Below the pieces are notes generated by a model. It was not told the DNA's origin and did not search any database. It saw only the letters and a program-made list of their open reading frames with translations. From assembly GCA_964501905.1 (NCBI GenBank), contig CAZCTW010000006.1, positions 1-64,000 of the forward strand: 64,000 nucleotides of DNA, in the 5' to 3' direction. Shown here piece by piece: positions 8,171 through 16,647 of this stretch (positions are counted from its first letter, which is position 1; every line of letters begins with the position of its first letter). The DNA is from B69-G16 sp964501905. GTDB lineage: Archaea; Thermoproteota; Thermoprotei; Thermofilales; B69-G16. The position numbers were made by a program, and so were the translations under genes.

Positions 8171-9724
8171 TTATCGGAGTTCTATCAGCTTTAGCAGCTG
8201 GGGGGTTATTAAGACCTCGACGAGCGCCGCTATTAGGAAGAAAGGCGCTAATCCTACGAGCAGGTAGACAGTTTCTCTTAAGACTTTGCCCGCTTCCTCT
8301 CTCCTAGCTAGCATGTAATAGCCCAATTTTAAGCCTGAGGATGCTGCTATCAAGAAACTCGGCAACTCGATTACTCCGTGAGGCAATACTCCTACGATAA
8401 ATGTTGTGGGTGAGATTAAGCCGTAGGCTAAGCCGAGGATTATGCCGTTGAAAAGGCAGTTCGCGGCAGGTAGTACGAAAGTTAAAATGCCAGATAAAGA
8501 AGTTAGTATCGAAACTTGCCAATTATGGGCGAAAACATTACCTGATAAACTGGCTGAGGGAAGCGCTTGGGCGGTTAAGCCTATCTTTTCTGGCGTTAAG
8601 AATAAACTGAAAAACTCGCCTAGAGGCCCTCTGCTATACTCTAAGCCTAGCAGGAAACCTAGGAAGTAAAGGAACGCCGAGGAGGCTATGTAAGGCATGT
8701 TTCTGAGGGAAATGAACTTCTTTAAAGTTGCAAGTCCTTTGTTAAACACCTTTAGGAATGTCTCTGTAAAACTAAAGATTGGCTTAAGGGTAGGAGTTAT
8801 ACTGTAGCCTACGGATTGAAGGTAGACTCCGAACAACATAACATCTAGAATTGGAGAAAGAACCGCTATTACGACAAGTTGCATAACCCCTGATACCTCA
8901 ACGGAAAAGAGCTGAAACAGCAAGGTTATTAAGACGGCTATTAACACCAAGAGGAATTGAAGAATTATATAGGTCATTACGCTGACAAAGTTTTTCGCAA
9001 CTAAAATCGCGCTTTTCGCAATAGCAGCTACTAAACTTAAGTTTTCCACGACTATTATTTGAAATACAAATGTGAAGAGGAATTCAAAGATTAGAGCTAT
9101 CAACACTAGTAGGAGGAAAGATGCTATTAGCATCAGAGTAACAGCTATATTTTTAGCGTTAAAGAAAACTTCGGGAACGAAGCCTTCAGCTAAACCCATT
9201 TGTATGATTTCCAGAAATCTATCTAACACTAAGATAAGTATTAGTGTGGGTAAGCCTACGGCTATACTCTCGACTACTAGAGCAGCGGTAAACAGTTTTT
9301 TAAAGTAAGATAGTGATCCTTTAAAATGCTCGAAAAGGCTTGTCTTTTCCCCTCTTAGCAGTTTGAAAGCGTAAGGGTATAGGAGCATCGAGTAGAGAGC
9401 TCTGCTCAGAACTCTAGTGACAAAGAGCACTACTACATAGGATTTTAAGAAGAAAGACACATAGCTTAGGAATTCCGGGATTAAGCTCGCTGCATTACCG
9501 CCTTTTATCAACCCTTTTAACACTTCAAAATCAAGGAAATTCTCCACCATGTAGAAAAAAGTTAGAATAGCCGCTGTACTCTGCACCACATACACACTAA
9601 AAGCGACCAATGGAGGAACGCTCAATGCTGGATTATTCCTAAAAAGAGCTCCCGCTATAGATAATAGCTCAAAGATTCCTCTCCTCGACTCGCCCTCTAG
9701 GCTAGGATACTCTGAGGTTTTCAT
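8171..9724 (-). CDS. Large polytopic membrane protein with C-terminal SpoIIM-like (DUF95) domain
   Basis: The roughly 517-residue product has many hydrophobic segments. The N-terminal half resembles multi-helix domains of the DUF4013/GDPD-membrane type. The C-terminal part, with FVLPAANCLFNGIILGLAYG followed by GVLPHGVIELPSFLIA, matches the SpoIIM/DUF95 fold with its conserved Asn, Pro, His and Glu. The frame is open to a GTG at 9748, but that codon lies inside a strong inverted repeat. ATG 9724, preceded by GAGGGG, is the better start. It follows glnA after a terminator-like hairpin. Cellular function is unknown. Confidence 0.75.
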   Translation of the reverse strand: MKTSEYPSLEGESRRGIFELLSIAGALFRNNPALSVPPLVAFSVYVVQSTAAILTFFYMVENFLDFEVLKGLIKGGNAASLIPEFLSYVSFFLKSYVVVLFVTRVLSRALYSMLLYPYAFKLLRGEKTSLFEHFKGSLSYFKKLFTAALVVESIAVGLPTLILILVLDRFLEIIQMGLAEGFVPEVFFNAKNIAVTLMLIASFLLLVLIALIFEFLFTFVFQIIVVENLSLVAAIAKSAILVAKNFVSVMTYIILQFLLVLIAVLITLLFQLFSVEVSGVMQLVVIAVLSPILDVMLFGVYLQSVGYSITPTLKPIFSFTETFLKVFNKGLATLKKFISLRNMPYIASSAFLYFLGFLLGLEYSRGPLGEFFSLFLTPEKIGLTAQALPSASLSGNVFAHNWQVSILTSLSGILTFVLPAANCLFNGIILGLAYGLISPTTFIVGVLPHGVIELPSFLIAASSGLKLGYYMLARREEAGKVLRETVYLLVGLAPFFLIAALVEVLITPQLLKLIELR

Positions 9725-9737
9725 GAAACCCCTCTTA

Positions 9738-9766
9738 AAAGCGCCCACCAGACTGGTGGGCGCTTT
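9738..9766 (-). terminator. Perfect 14-bp inverted repeat between glnA and the SpoIIM-like gene
   Basis: Bases 9738-9751 and 9753-9766 are exact reverse complements (AAAGCGCCCACCAG / CTGGTGGGCGCTTT) around a single central base. In the leftward transcript the hairpin lies 18 nt past the glnA stop and is followed by TTTTAAGAGG, so it has the shape of an intrinsic terminator or attenuator. As DNA it could also be an operator for a dimeric regulator. It overlaps the alternative GTG start of the downstream gene. Confidence 0.6.
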
Positions 9767-9784
9767 ACCATCATCTATAATAAT

Positions 9785-11077
9785 TCATCTATAGAAATAT
9801 TTTGCCAGTTCCCACTCTGTAATTTTTAAAGTATCTATGTTTAATCCGTTGCTATTGATATATTCTTCATAGTCTCTCCACTCTTTTAATTTAAGTCTCA
9901 GATATTTCTCTTTGATCTTGCCGTCCATCAAATCGGAGGCTTTAGACAGTTCTATAGCTTCGTAGAGAGATTTAGGCAGAACATTCAACTTGTCCGCGTA
10001 TTCCTTCTTGTAGGCGTTATCGTTGAAATTTTCACCTGGCTCCACTTTTTCCTCTATACCCTTTAAACCAGCCCTTAGGATAGCAGCGAAGGTAAGGTAA
10101 AGATTTCCGGAGGAATCCGGTGCCCTATACTCTATCCTAGAATTTTCCGGGTTGAATTTCCTATAAGTCGGCACTCTTATTAAAGCGGACCTGTTACCCC
10201 AGTCCCAGACTAGGTATACGGGGGCTTCAAACCCGGGCACCAACCTCTTATAAGAGTTTACAGTGGAGTTAGTGTACACGCAGATAAAAGGAGCGTACTT
10301 CAGTAACCCCCCTATAAAGTGTAAGGCTTCCTCGCTTAAACCGTCATCGTAGAATACGTTCTCTCCATCTCTCCATAAGCTTAAGTGTACATGCATTCCG
10401 TTTCCTGCTAATCCCTCGAAGGGTTTAGGCATGAAAGTTACCTTATAGCCGCGTACATTAAAGAACGTTTTAAGGAACTTCTTATAAAACACCACTAGAT
10501 CTGCCATTTCGAGGGGAGTCTTAGCCGGGAAGGTTATCTCGTGTTGTCCCGGCCCTACTTCGTGGTGCATTACCTCTACCTCTATGCCTATTTTAGCTAG
10601 TTCGATTAAGAGCTCCCTTTTCAAAAGCTCTAGAGTATCCTCCGGGTGTGAAGCCATGTAAAAACCGCTGTCCTTCCTCTCTCCCTCGCCTAGAACATAG
10701 AACTCTACTTCAGGTCCCACTAGAGCCTTATAAGGGACTTTTGACTCCATTTTCCTCAACATATAGCGCGGGTATATTTCGAGAGGTTTTCCATCTTTAT
10801 ACAAGTCACAGTGAAAGAAAGCAATTTTTACTCCGCCTACCTCATACACGTAAAAGGATGAAGGGTCGGGTTTAGCTACTAAGTCGGAATCTTCAATACT
10901 GAGGTAGCCGACAGAGTACCCATCGAATCCATACCCCTCTTCTAGAACTTTCTCGAATTTTTGTATGGGAAAGGTTCTAGATCTTAGATTCCCGTGAAAA
11001 TCTAAAAAACCAACCTCAACAAATTTTACTCCTTTTTCTTCTAGCTCTTTGATTTCAAACTGCTTAATATCCATCAT
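9785..11077 (-). CDS. glnA: Glutamine synthetase, type I
   Basis: GS makes glutamine from glutamate, ammonia and ATP in the cytoplasm. The beta-grasp N-terminus (VEVGFLDFHGNLRSR) and the catalytic domain are present. Signature pieces are GPEVEFYVL, HHEVGPGQHEI, NGMHVHLS, NSYKRLVPGFEAP, the NRSALIRVP strand and SRIEYRAPDSSGNLYL with the catalytic glutamate and arginine. At 430 residues it is a GSI-alpha-size protein. ATG ATG codons begin the frame, and TTTATATT on the minus strand at 11102-11109 lies about 28 nt upstream, consistent with a leaderless promoter. A strong hairpin follows the stop. Confidence 0.93.
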   Translation of the reverse strand: MMDIKQFEIKELEEKGVKFVEVGFLDFHGNLRSRTFPIQKFEKVLEEGYGFDGYSVGYLSIEDSDLVAKPDPSSFYVYEVGGVKIAFFHCDLYKDGKPLEIYPRYMLRKMESKVPYKALVGPEVEFYVLGEGERKDSGFYMASHPEDTLELLKRELLIELAKIGIEVEVMHHEVGPGQHEITFPAKTPLEMADLVVFYKKFLKTFFNVRGYKVTFMPKPFEGLAGNGMHVHLSLWRDGENVFYDDGLSEEALHFIGGLLKYAPFICVYTNSTVNSYKRLVPGFEAPVYLVWDWGNRSALIRVPTYRKFNPENSRIEYRAPDSSGNLYLTFAAILRAGLKGIEEKVEPGENFNDNAYKKEYADKLNVLPKSLYEAIELSKASDLMDGKIKEKYLRLKLKEWRDYEEYINSNGLNIDTLKITEWELAKYFYR

Positions 11078-11244
11078 GAAGACAATGTTTTAAAAATACA
11101 AATATAAATTTTTTCCAGATTTAATAGAGCAAATGTGAAATTATATATTTAAATTATGAACAAACGTAAGAATCCACCCCCTCCGAGTTATTCTCAGGGT
11201 TAGAATCAAAAATATATACCGTAAACGCCGTACCTAAGTTAGGT

Positions 11245-11625
11245 ATGAAAAAAGTTCTACGCGGAGAAGAGAGGTATACCTTTTTTAAGGAAATATATGA
11301 AAAGTATGGAAAACCGATAGATTTCAAATTTAAGCGGAAAAAGCGGCTTTATCTCTTCAAGGATGGAACTGTAATATCGATTACAGATGGGAATGGGGAG
11401 TATCTAGTTGAAGTATTCAAACCTAGCTTCTGGTTTAAAGGGCAGTTTACGAAAATCGCAGTTGTTTATTCCGCCGCTACTATTTTCGTAGCAATAGTTG
11501 CGGCGTTAATACACGTTATAAGCGGGGCGGGACCTTTAGTTTTAAGTACGGGGTTGATTTTATTGTCGTGTTTCACTCTAATTGAGTTGGCAAACGCCAT
11601 TAAAAAATACAAGCCTATGCTATAA
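11245..11625 (+). CDS. Small membrane protein with two predicted TM helices
   Basis: The 126-residue protein has a basic, soluble N-terminal half (KFKRKKRLYLFKDGTVISI) followed by two hydrophobic helices at roughly 70-92 and 96-116, separated by a glycine-rich turn. AAATATATA at 11209-11218 is a TATA candidate about 31 nt before ATG, and AGGT lies just upstream. The gene overlaps the converging winged-helix gene by 6 nt. I do not recognise the family. Confidence 0.65.
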   Translation: MKKVLRGEERYTFFKEIYEKYGKPIDFKFKRKKRLYLFKDGTVISITDGNGEYLVEVFKPSFWFKGQFTKIAVVYSAATIFVAIVAALIHVISGAGPLVLSTGLILLSCFTLIELANAIKKYKPML

Positions 11626-11925
11626 CAGCTCGTAAACCAGCTCACCCTTTTCCTCGTCGAAAAAGGCTTTTATCAAGTTTTGGTTTTGAAGAAGCCTTAC
11701 ACTTTTGTATAGTTCAGCTGGAGATATACTTTGTTTTTTAGCCCATTTATAGAGAGAAGACTTGGCTACTCTCCCTGATTTCCTTATAAAGGATAAAATT
11801 TTATCCTCGAGACCTGTAACCTTGACTTCTTCTCTCTGAGGTTTTTCCTCCGGCTCGGGTTTCTCCTCTTCAAAAAAGGATAAAAGATCCTTTGAACTTT
11901 CCTCCTTTTTCCTTTTCCGGGACAT
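11620..11925 (-). CDS. Small winged-helix protein with charged N-terminus
   Basis: The first 35 residues are highly charged (runs of Lys, Arg and Glu, with PEPEEKPQ) and probably disordered. Residues about 38-101 form a winged-helix pattern (LEDKILSFIRKSGRVAKSSLYKWAK, then SPAELYKSVRLLQNQNLI and a beta wing). GGAGGT lies immediately upstream of ATG. It may be a DNA-binding or chromatin-associated factor; the target is unknown. Confidence 0.65.
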   Translation of the reverse strand: MSRKRKKEESSKDLLSFFEEEKPEPEEKPQREEVKVTGLEDKILSFIRKSGRVAKSSLYKWAKKQSISPAELYKSVRLLQNQNLIKAFFDEEKGELVYELL

Positions 11926-12304
11926 TACCTCCCCGAGACTATATGGATGATTGTGTACTTTAATATGTTCTGTTGGCTAATGCATGCTTTTTTCTTCTTT
12001 CTATTGCCATGGAAGATAACTATGAAAATACATAGCGGAAGCCGATAGAATCGCTGCTAAGCATTCCACATAAATATTTTACCTTTTTATCCAGTAGAGA
12101 GTACAATGTGAATATTGTCAGTAATGGATTTATGATGGGGTTCACGTCTTCTATTGGTTTAACGTGGATTTTGAAAATTTATTGCGGCTCATTACTACAT
12201 CAGAGTTATTTTTATTCTGGCCTGCATGTCTCTTTGTTTTAATCAAAACGATATTATTCCGTGATAGCTGAATAGGTCGATGTTATTTCTGCCTTTTTCT
12301 ATTT
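11926..12304. other. Gene-poor A+T-rich stretch
   Basis: I see no supported gene, RNA or repeat in these roughly 380 bases. Frames in both directions are interrupted frequently. It continues into the decayed gene to its right, so it may be erased coding sequence. Confidence 0.4.
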
Positions 12305-12768
12305 TCACCGGTCTCTGTCGGCTTCAGATGCGACTGAAAGAGCTATGTCGTTTACCGGATCGTAGATTATTTCCGAGATTTCTCCGGTCCACTGGGATTC
12401 GTGAGCCATAGTTTCCTTCCACAAAAGTCTTACCTCGTCCTCTCTTATATCGTAGCGGTGGACGTGGCTGTATTTATTGTAGAGGAGGATTCTACGTTTT
12501 TCTTTATCATAGACCGCGGGGGCGTGAACCCAACCCCCGAAGAATATATAATCATCACGGCCTCCACGGCATTATAGGTGTCTCCTCCGGATGTAGGCTC
12601 TGGTCCTACTAGGCCGAATTTATAAATATCATCTTCACCGTTTTTTAGAAAATAGGCCTCAGCTTCAAATGCTAAGTTGAAATACAGGACTCCGCGGTGA
12701 TAACGGAGCCCAAAAATCCCACCAGAACCCCATTCTGGTCCATACCTAGGCGAGAACCTGTAGAGTTT
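12305..12768 (-). pseudogene. Frameshifted remnant of an archaeal conserved protein (DUF2139-like)
   Basis: Reading leftward from 12768, the frame encodes KLYRFSPRYGPEWGSGGIFG and continues to SGGDTYNAVEA at about 12559. The reading then moves to another frame (DDYIFFGGWVHAPAVYD) and runs to a TGA at 12307-12305. Both halves have protein-like codon use and join smoothly if one base is restored near 12557. A stop directly precedes the first segment and no start codon is available, so the N-terminus is lost too. The motifs resemble, from memory, the archaeal DUF2139 family; that name is tentative, the frameshift is directly visible. Confidence 0.65.
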
Positions 12769-12852
12769 CTATAGCAATAAAACGCACCTCTACGTATTAA
12801 AAGCAGGGGTAGTTAAAATAGTATTGTTATTGTTATATTATTGGGGTAAAGC

Positions 12853-14223
12853 TTGGAGGCTCGCTACGTCTGCGAAAACTGTGGATGGAGTAGAGAAGTA
12901 GCCGAAGCTCTTCACGTCTGCTGTCCTAAATGTGGCGGGACCGTAAATATAGAGTACAGACTAGATTCCATAAAGCCTTTGAGGTTTGACGATAGCGTTG
13001 CGGGAATATGGAGGTATTCCGGTTTATTGCCGGAGTTCTCTGAGAAGCCTACTCTAGGAGAGGGGGGTACGTTCTTAAGCAATGCTAAGAGACTTAGACA
13101 AGTTTTCAAACTGAATAACCTCTATATTAAAGATGAAAGGAGAAACCCAACCGGAGCTTTTACTGATAGAGGAGCCGCCATAGTAGTCGCCGCCGCCTTA
13201 TATTATGGCTACAAGGAAATATGGTCTCGAGTTGGGGGTAATATAGCGGCTTCTCTTTCGGCTTACGCCGCTGCCTTCGACTTGAAGCTCTTTGTGGATT
13301 TTAGAGAATACCCCCAACTGGGTAAGCTCTATCAGATAATATTCTTTGGGGGCGAAATAGTCGACCGCGAAAAGCCCGGACAAACAGTCTATAGCGTCAC
13401 TCCACAAGACCCATTCCTCGTCGAAGGCTACAAGACTATAGCTCTCGAGCTCTTCGAAGATTTAGGAAATATCGACGCCTTAATCGTGCCTATGGGCCAC
13501 GGAGCTTTAGCGTTTTCTATGTGGAAAGGATTTAAAGAACTTAAAGAAGCCGGCTTTCTAGACGATATACCCCAGATTATCGGGGTGCAGTCTTCAAACT
13601 GCCAACCTATAGTTGAGGCATTTAGGAAAAGTTTAGACAAGCCCGTTGAGGGCAGGGAGTGCTTTACGATTGCCAGCGAACTGCTGGTGAGGCGTCCTCT
13701 GCGGGGGCGGGACGCCATCAAGGCGTTGAGGGAAACGAGAGGTTACGCTATAGCGGTGAGCGATAGTGAGATAATCGAGGGATTGAAAATGTTGGCCAAG
13801 TACGAGGGTTTACTCGTCGAGACGGCTTCAGCGGCGGCTGTCGCCGCTCTAAAGCGACTAGTGGAGGAGAAGTTCGTCGAAAAAGATGATGTTGTGGTAG
13901 TTTTAGCTACGGGTGCTGGACTTAAACACCCTCAAACTCTCTTGAGGATTCTCGAAGTGAAGGATTTGAGCGAGACTCCGCGGATAGGCAGGACCGGCTT
14001 GACTATACTGGAGTTCTTAGCTAAAGATGAAATGCACGGGTACGCTATATGGAAGAGACTGGCCCAGGAGAAAAACGTCTCTAAACCTACGGTTTATTAC
14101 CATTTGAAGAGATTGGAGGAACTGGGATTAATTAAGAAGCTGTCCTATCCGGATAAGAAAATTTTCACTATTACAGATAGAGGAGTGAAAGTTTTAAGAA
14201 AATTGAAATTCCGCTATTATTAA
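12853..14223 (+). CDS. Threonine-synthase-like protein lacking the PLP lysine, fused to a winged-helix domain
   Basis: Residues 1-30 form a zinc ribbon (C7, C10, C24, C27) as in archaeal threonine synthases, and about 60-375 follow the fold-type II PLP enzyme pattern. The Schiff-base motif normally PTGSFKDRG reads PTGAFTDRG, with Thr104 at the lysine position. The substrate loop reads GGNIAAS, and the phosphate-binding glycine loop is altered to VPMGHGALA. Residues about 383-456 form a PadR-like winged helix (MHGYAIWKRLAQ, PTVYYHLKRLEELGLI, wing, FTITDRGVKVL). I infer a ligand-sensing transcription factor derived from an enzyme rather than an active synthase. The start is TTG 12853, following GGGGTAAAG. 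Confidence 0.8.
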   Translation: MEARYVCENCGWSREVAEALHVCCPKCGGTVNIEYRLDSIKPLRFDDSVAGIWRYSGLLPEFSEKPTLGEGGTFLSNAKRLRQVFKLNNLYIKDERRNPTGAFTDRGAAIVVAAALYYGYKEIWSRVGGNIAASLSAYAAAFDLKLFVDFREYPQLGKLYQIIFFGGEIVDREKPGQTVYSVTPQDPFLVEGYKTIALELFEDLGNIDALIVPMGHGALAFSMWKGFKELKEAGFLDDIPQIIGVQSSNCQPIVEAFRKSLDKPVEGRECFTIASELLVRRPLRGRDAIKALRETRGYAIAVSDSEIIEGLKMLAKYEGLLVETASAAAVAALKRLVEEKFVEKDDVVVVLATGAGLKHPQTLLRILEVKDLSETPRIGRTGLTILEFLAKDEMHGYAIWKRLAQEKNVSKPTVYYHLKRLEELGLIKKLSYPDKKIFTITDRGVKVLRKLKFRYY

Positions 14224-14397
14224 GATTTTAATACTAATTTATTTTGTACATCGGTGTATTTTATTAGGGCGTTAAATGGTTGAAGATGAGATAGCCGTAG
14301 TTAAATCTCCTACAACAGCGTATAAACTTCTAATAGCTACACCGACTTACTCTACCTTTCCTATTTTTAACTGGTAGTCGCTCATCGGGTGAGCATG
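14224..14397 (+). promoter_or_regulatory. Leader of the ECF S-component gene with SD-containing hairpin
   Basis: The 170-base spacer contains no gene. At its end GCTCA (14380-14384) and TGAGC (14390-14394) form a short stem around TCGGG, and the ribosome-binding GGTGAG lies within the loop and right arm. The hairpin would partly mask the start region. Only five base pairs are involved, so regulation is a suggestion. Confidence 0.3.
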
Positions 14398-15120
14398 ATG
14401 CCGAGACTAGGCTCGAAGATTATCTCTATAGCGGCGGTTTTTACAGCGTTGGTGGCTTTGACGACCGCTGTTTTTCAGATATATATTCCGGAAACTAAGG
14501 GGTATTTTAACATGGGCGAGATCGTGACGTACACCACGGCATTACTCTTTGGACCCATAGTGAGTTGTATAGCTGGTGGATTAGGCTCGGCTCTAGCTGA
14601 TGTAATGGCAGGCTATTACATATATGCTTCCGCAACGCTGGTAATTAAAGGAGTTGAGAGTTTCGTAGTAGGATACTTATCTAGAAAACTCCCAAAGCTT
14701 AAGGGTAAAGCGTTAGGGTCGCTTACAGTTTTCTCGTTGCTCGCTATATTCACCGGGTTATGGATATACTTGTATAGCGGAACGTTCACGTTTACACTTG
14801 CTTTAGGACAGTACGAGATATTTACGCTAACCACGTTGAGCATAGTCGTATACATGCTGGCGGTTATGTTTTTCGTGGTAGCCGCGGTGGTGCTCTATAG
14901 ATTAGGCGAGTTAGCGACGCTCGTTGTTTCAACACTTACTGGAGGAGCTGTTATGGTGACGGGATATTACCTCTATGAAAGCTTAGTTTTGAACGTGGTT
15001 GCGCTGGCGGAAATACCGTTTAATATAGGCCAAGCTATTATAGGCGCTATTGGAGCAATACCGCTGTACACTACGTTAAAAAACACGCTTAAACAATACC
15101 AAGGTGTCGTTCTTGATTGA
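14398..15120 (+). CDS. ECF-type transporter S-component (vitamin or precursor uptake)
   Basis: A membrane protein of about 240 residues with six or more hydrophobic helices. The segment GEIVTYTTALLFGPIVSCIAG, followed by GSALADVMAGYY, and the terminal EIPFNIGQAIIGAIGAIPLY are typical of ECF S-components, which bind a vitamin or precursor and dock on shared EcfT/EcfA partners. None of these partners is nearby. Three start codons lie close together (GTG 14389, ATG 14395, ATG 14398); GGTGAG is 4 nt before 14398. The gene overlaps the following AIR-synthase-family gene by 17 nt, but the substrate cannot be deduced. Confidence 0.72.
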   Translation: MPRLGSKIISIAAVFTALVALTTAVFQIYIPETKGYFNMGEIVTYTTALLFGPIVSCIAGGLGSALADVMAGYYIYASATLVIKGVESFVVGYLSRKLPKLKGKALGSLTVFSLLAIFTGLWIYLYSGTFTFTLALGQYEIFTLTTLSIVVYMLAVMFFVVAAVVLYRLGELATLVVSTLTGGAVMVTGYYLYESLVLNVVALAEIPFNIGQAIIGAIGAIPLYTTLKNTLKQYQGVVLD

Positions 15121-16089
15121 AGGAAAGCTACCTCCTGACTTATTGGAGAGGTATTTGAGCATTTTAAGAAAGCACGACCCCAGAGTTATTGTGGGAGCTC
15201 AAATAGGCGAGGATGCCGCGCTAATAGATATGGGCGATAGACTGCTCGTCGTACACTCTGATCCTATCACCGGGGCGATAACGAGGATAGGTTGGTACGT
15301 GGTCCACATAGTCGCCAATGATGTAGCGACGAGAGGAGCTAAGCCGAGGTGGTTTTTGCCCGTTGTAATGCTTCCATTGGATTGGGAAGATAGGGCAGGG
15401 GAAGTTTTTAGGGATATGAGAGAGGCGATAGACGAGATAGGAGCGTATATTGTAGGTGGGCATACCGAGTTTACGCCTGGTTTAAATAGACCTATAATAT
15501 CGATGACCGCCCTAGGAGAAGTAGAGAAAACAAAATACGTTATGACGAAGAATTGTAGGCCAGGAGATGATATAATTTTAACTAAAGGTGTCGCCATAGA
15601 GGGGACTTCGATTATAGCGAATGAGCTGTACGATTATTTAAAAGAGAATATTGATGAAGATATCCTTCAAAGGGCGAGAGCCCTCTCAAAACAGATAAGC
15701 GTGGTGAAAGAGGCTTTAATAGCTGTTAAAAGCGGAGAAGTTCACGCGATGCACGATCCTACTGAAGGGGCGTAGCAAATGGATTATTAGAGTTATCGCT
15801 TGCATCGGGGTACGGGTTTATAGCATATGAAGAGAATATGATAATTCTACCGGAGACGGAGGTTATTTTGAATATTGTAAAAGCCGATCCGTTAACGACA
15901 ATCAGCTCCGGAAGTTTATTGATAGTATCGCCTCCTAGTTCAACAGAAAAAATATTAAGAAATTTGGAAAAGGCGGGAATAAAAGCCTCAAAAATAGGGG
16001 AAATCCTTGAGGATCCAGAGGAAAGGGTAATTGTCAGGAAGGACGGGAAGAAGATGAGGATATCAGGTTATATAAAGGAGAATTTATGA
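15104..16089 (+). pseudogene. AIR-synthase (PurM/HypE/ThiL) family gene, interrupted by a one-base frameshift
   Basis: The first part (15104-15775) starts at GTG and carries IGEDAALIDMGDRLLVVHSDP, the ATP-binding family N-terminus, and VHAMHDPTEG near its end. It then hits TAG because the G run at 15767-15770 is one base short. Adding one G restores GGVANGLLELSLASGYGF and continues in frame to the TGA-terminated end at 16089. The reconstructed protein, about 328 residues, resembles HypE-like/AIR synthase-related proteins but ends IKENL without the C-terminal cysteine of true HypE. It may be decayed, or the break may be a sequence error in the homopolymer. Confidence 0.75.
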
Positions 16090-16153
16090 GAGGTACTTGA
16101 AAAAGTGTTAAAATAACACTCTCGAGAAAACTCACTTTAATAGTAGTGAGAAA

Positions 16154-16162
16154 CTATTATAA
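16154..16162 (+). promoter_or_regulatory. TATA box of the DtxR-like gene
   Basis: TATTATAAT is centred about 27 nt before the ATG at 16185, matching the leaderless spacing seen elsewhere in the window. Confidence 0.4.
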
Positions 16163-16184
16163 TCTCTAACACATTGTTACTTGA

Positions 16185-16647
16185 ATGGAGGTGAGCGAAG
16201 GTAAACCCTTTTAAGCTCTCGCGTAGGGAAGAGGAGTATCTAGAGGCTATATACTTGCTTCTGGAGAGAAAGAAGGTGGTTAGGGTAAAGGATTTAGCGG
16301 AAATATTGGGGGTAAAGCCTGCTAGCGTGGTGAATTTCTTAGATAGACTTAGAGATAAGGAATTAGTGAGCTACGAGAAATATGGCGCGATACTTCTAAC
16401 TGAGACTGGTAGGAGGATAGCACAAAGAATTTACGAGAAGCATGCAACTCTAAAGGAATTCCTAAGGGATATTCTTAAAGTTCCAGAAGATATAGCTGAA
16501 AAAGATGCCTGCTATATAGAGCACGGTATACATGAGGAGACTTTAGATAGGATAGTAAAGTTTATAGAATTCGTAAAGTCGTATTCTAGGGAAAAGGGGG
16601 ATTTTCTCGAAGAATTCGAAGCTTTCTTAGGAACTAGTGCTTTTTGA
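16185..16647 (+). pseudogene. DtxR/IdeR-like metal-dependent regulator with frameshift near the N-terminus
   Basis: The sequence from 16198 onward encodes a DtxR-type repressor: LSRREEEYLEAIYLL, the winged helix VVRVKDLAEILGVKPASVVNFLDRL and the metal-site region with DACYIEHGIHEE. No ATG, GTG or TTG begins this frame before a TTG at 16255, which would delete the first DNA-binding helix. An ATG at 16185 starts MEVSEGKPF in another frame that hits TAA. Removing one T from the run at 16209-16212 joins the two as MEVSEGKPFKLSRREEEY. I infer a one-base insertion, real or artefactual. If functional it would respond to Fe2+ or Mn2+. Confidence 0.68.

Noticed and set aside
14380..14394. Riboswitch upstream of the ECF S-component
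   Set aside because: Only a 5-bp stem is seen and none of the conserved TPP or cobalamin elements; recorded as a weak regulatory hairpin only.
16255..16647. DtxR-like gene starting at TTG 16255 as an intact protein
   Set aside because: This would delete the first helix of the winged-helix domain, while joining the ATG 16185 frame by one base restores the whole family N-terminus.
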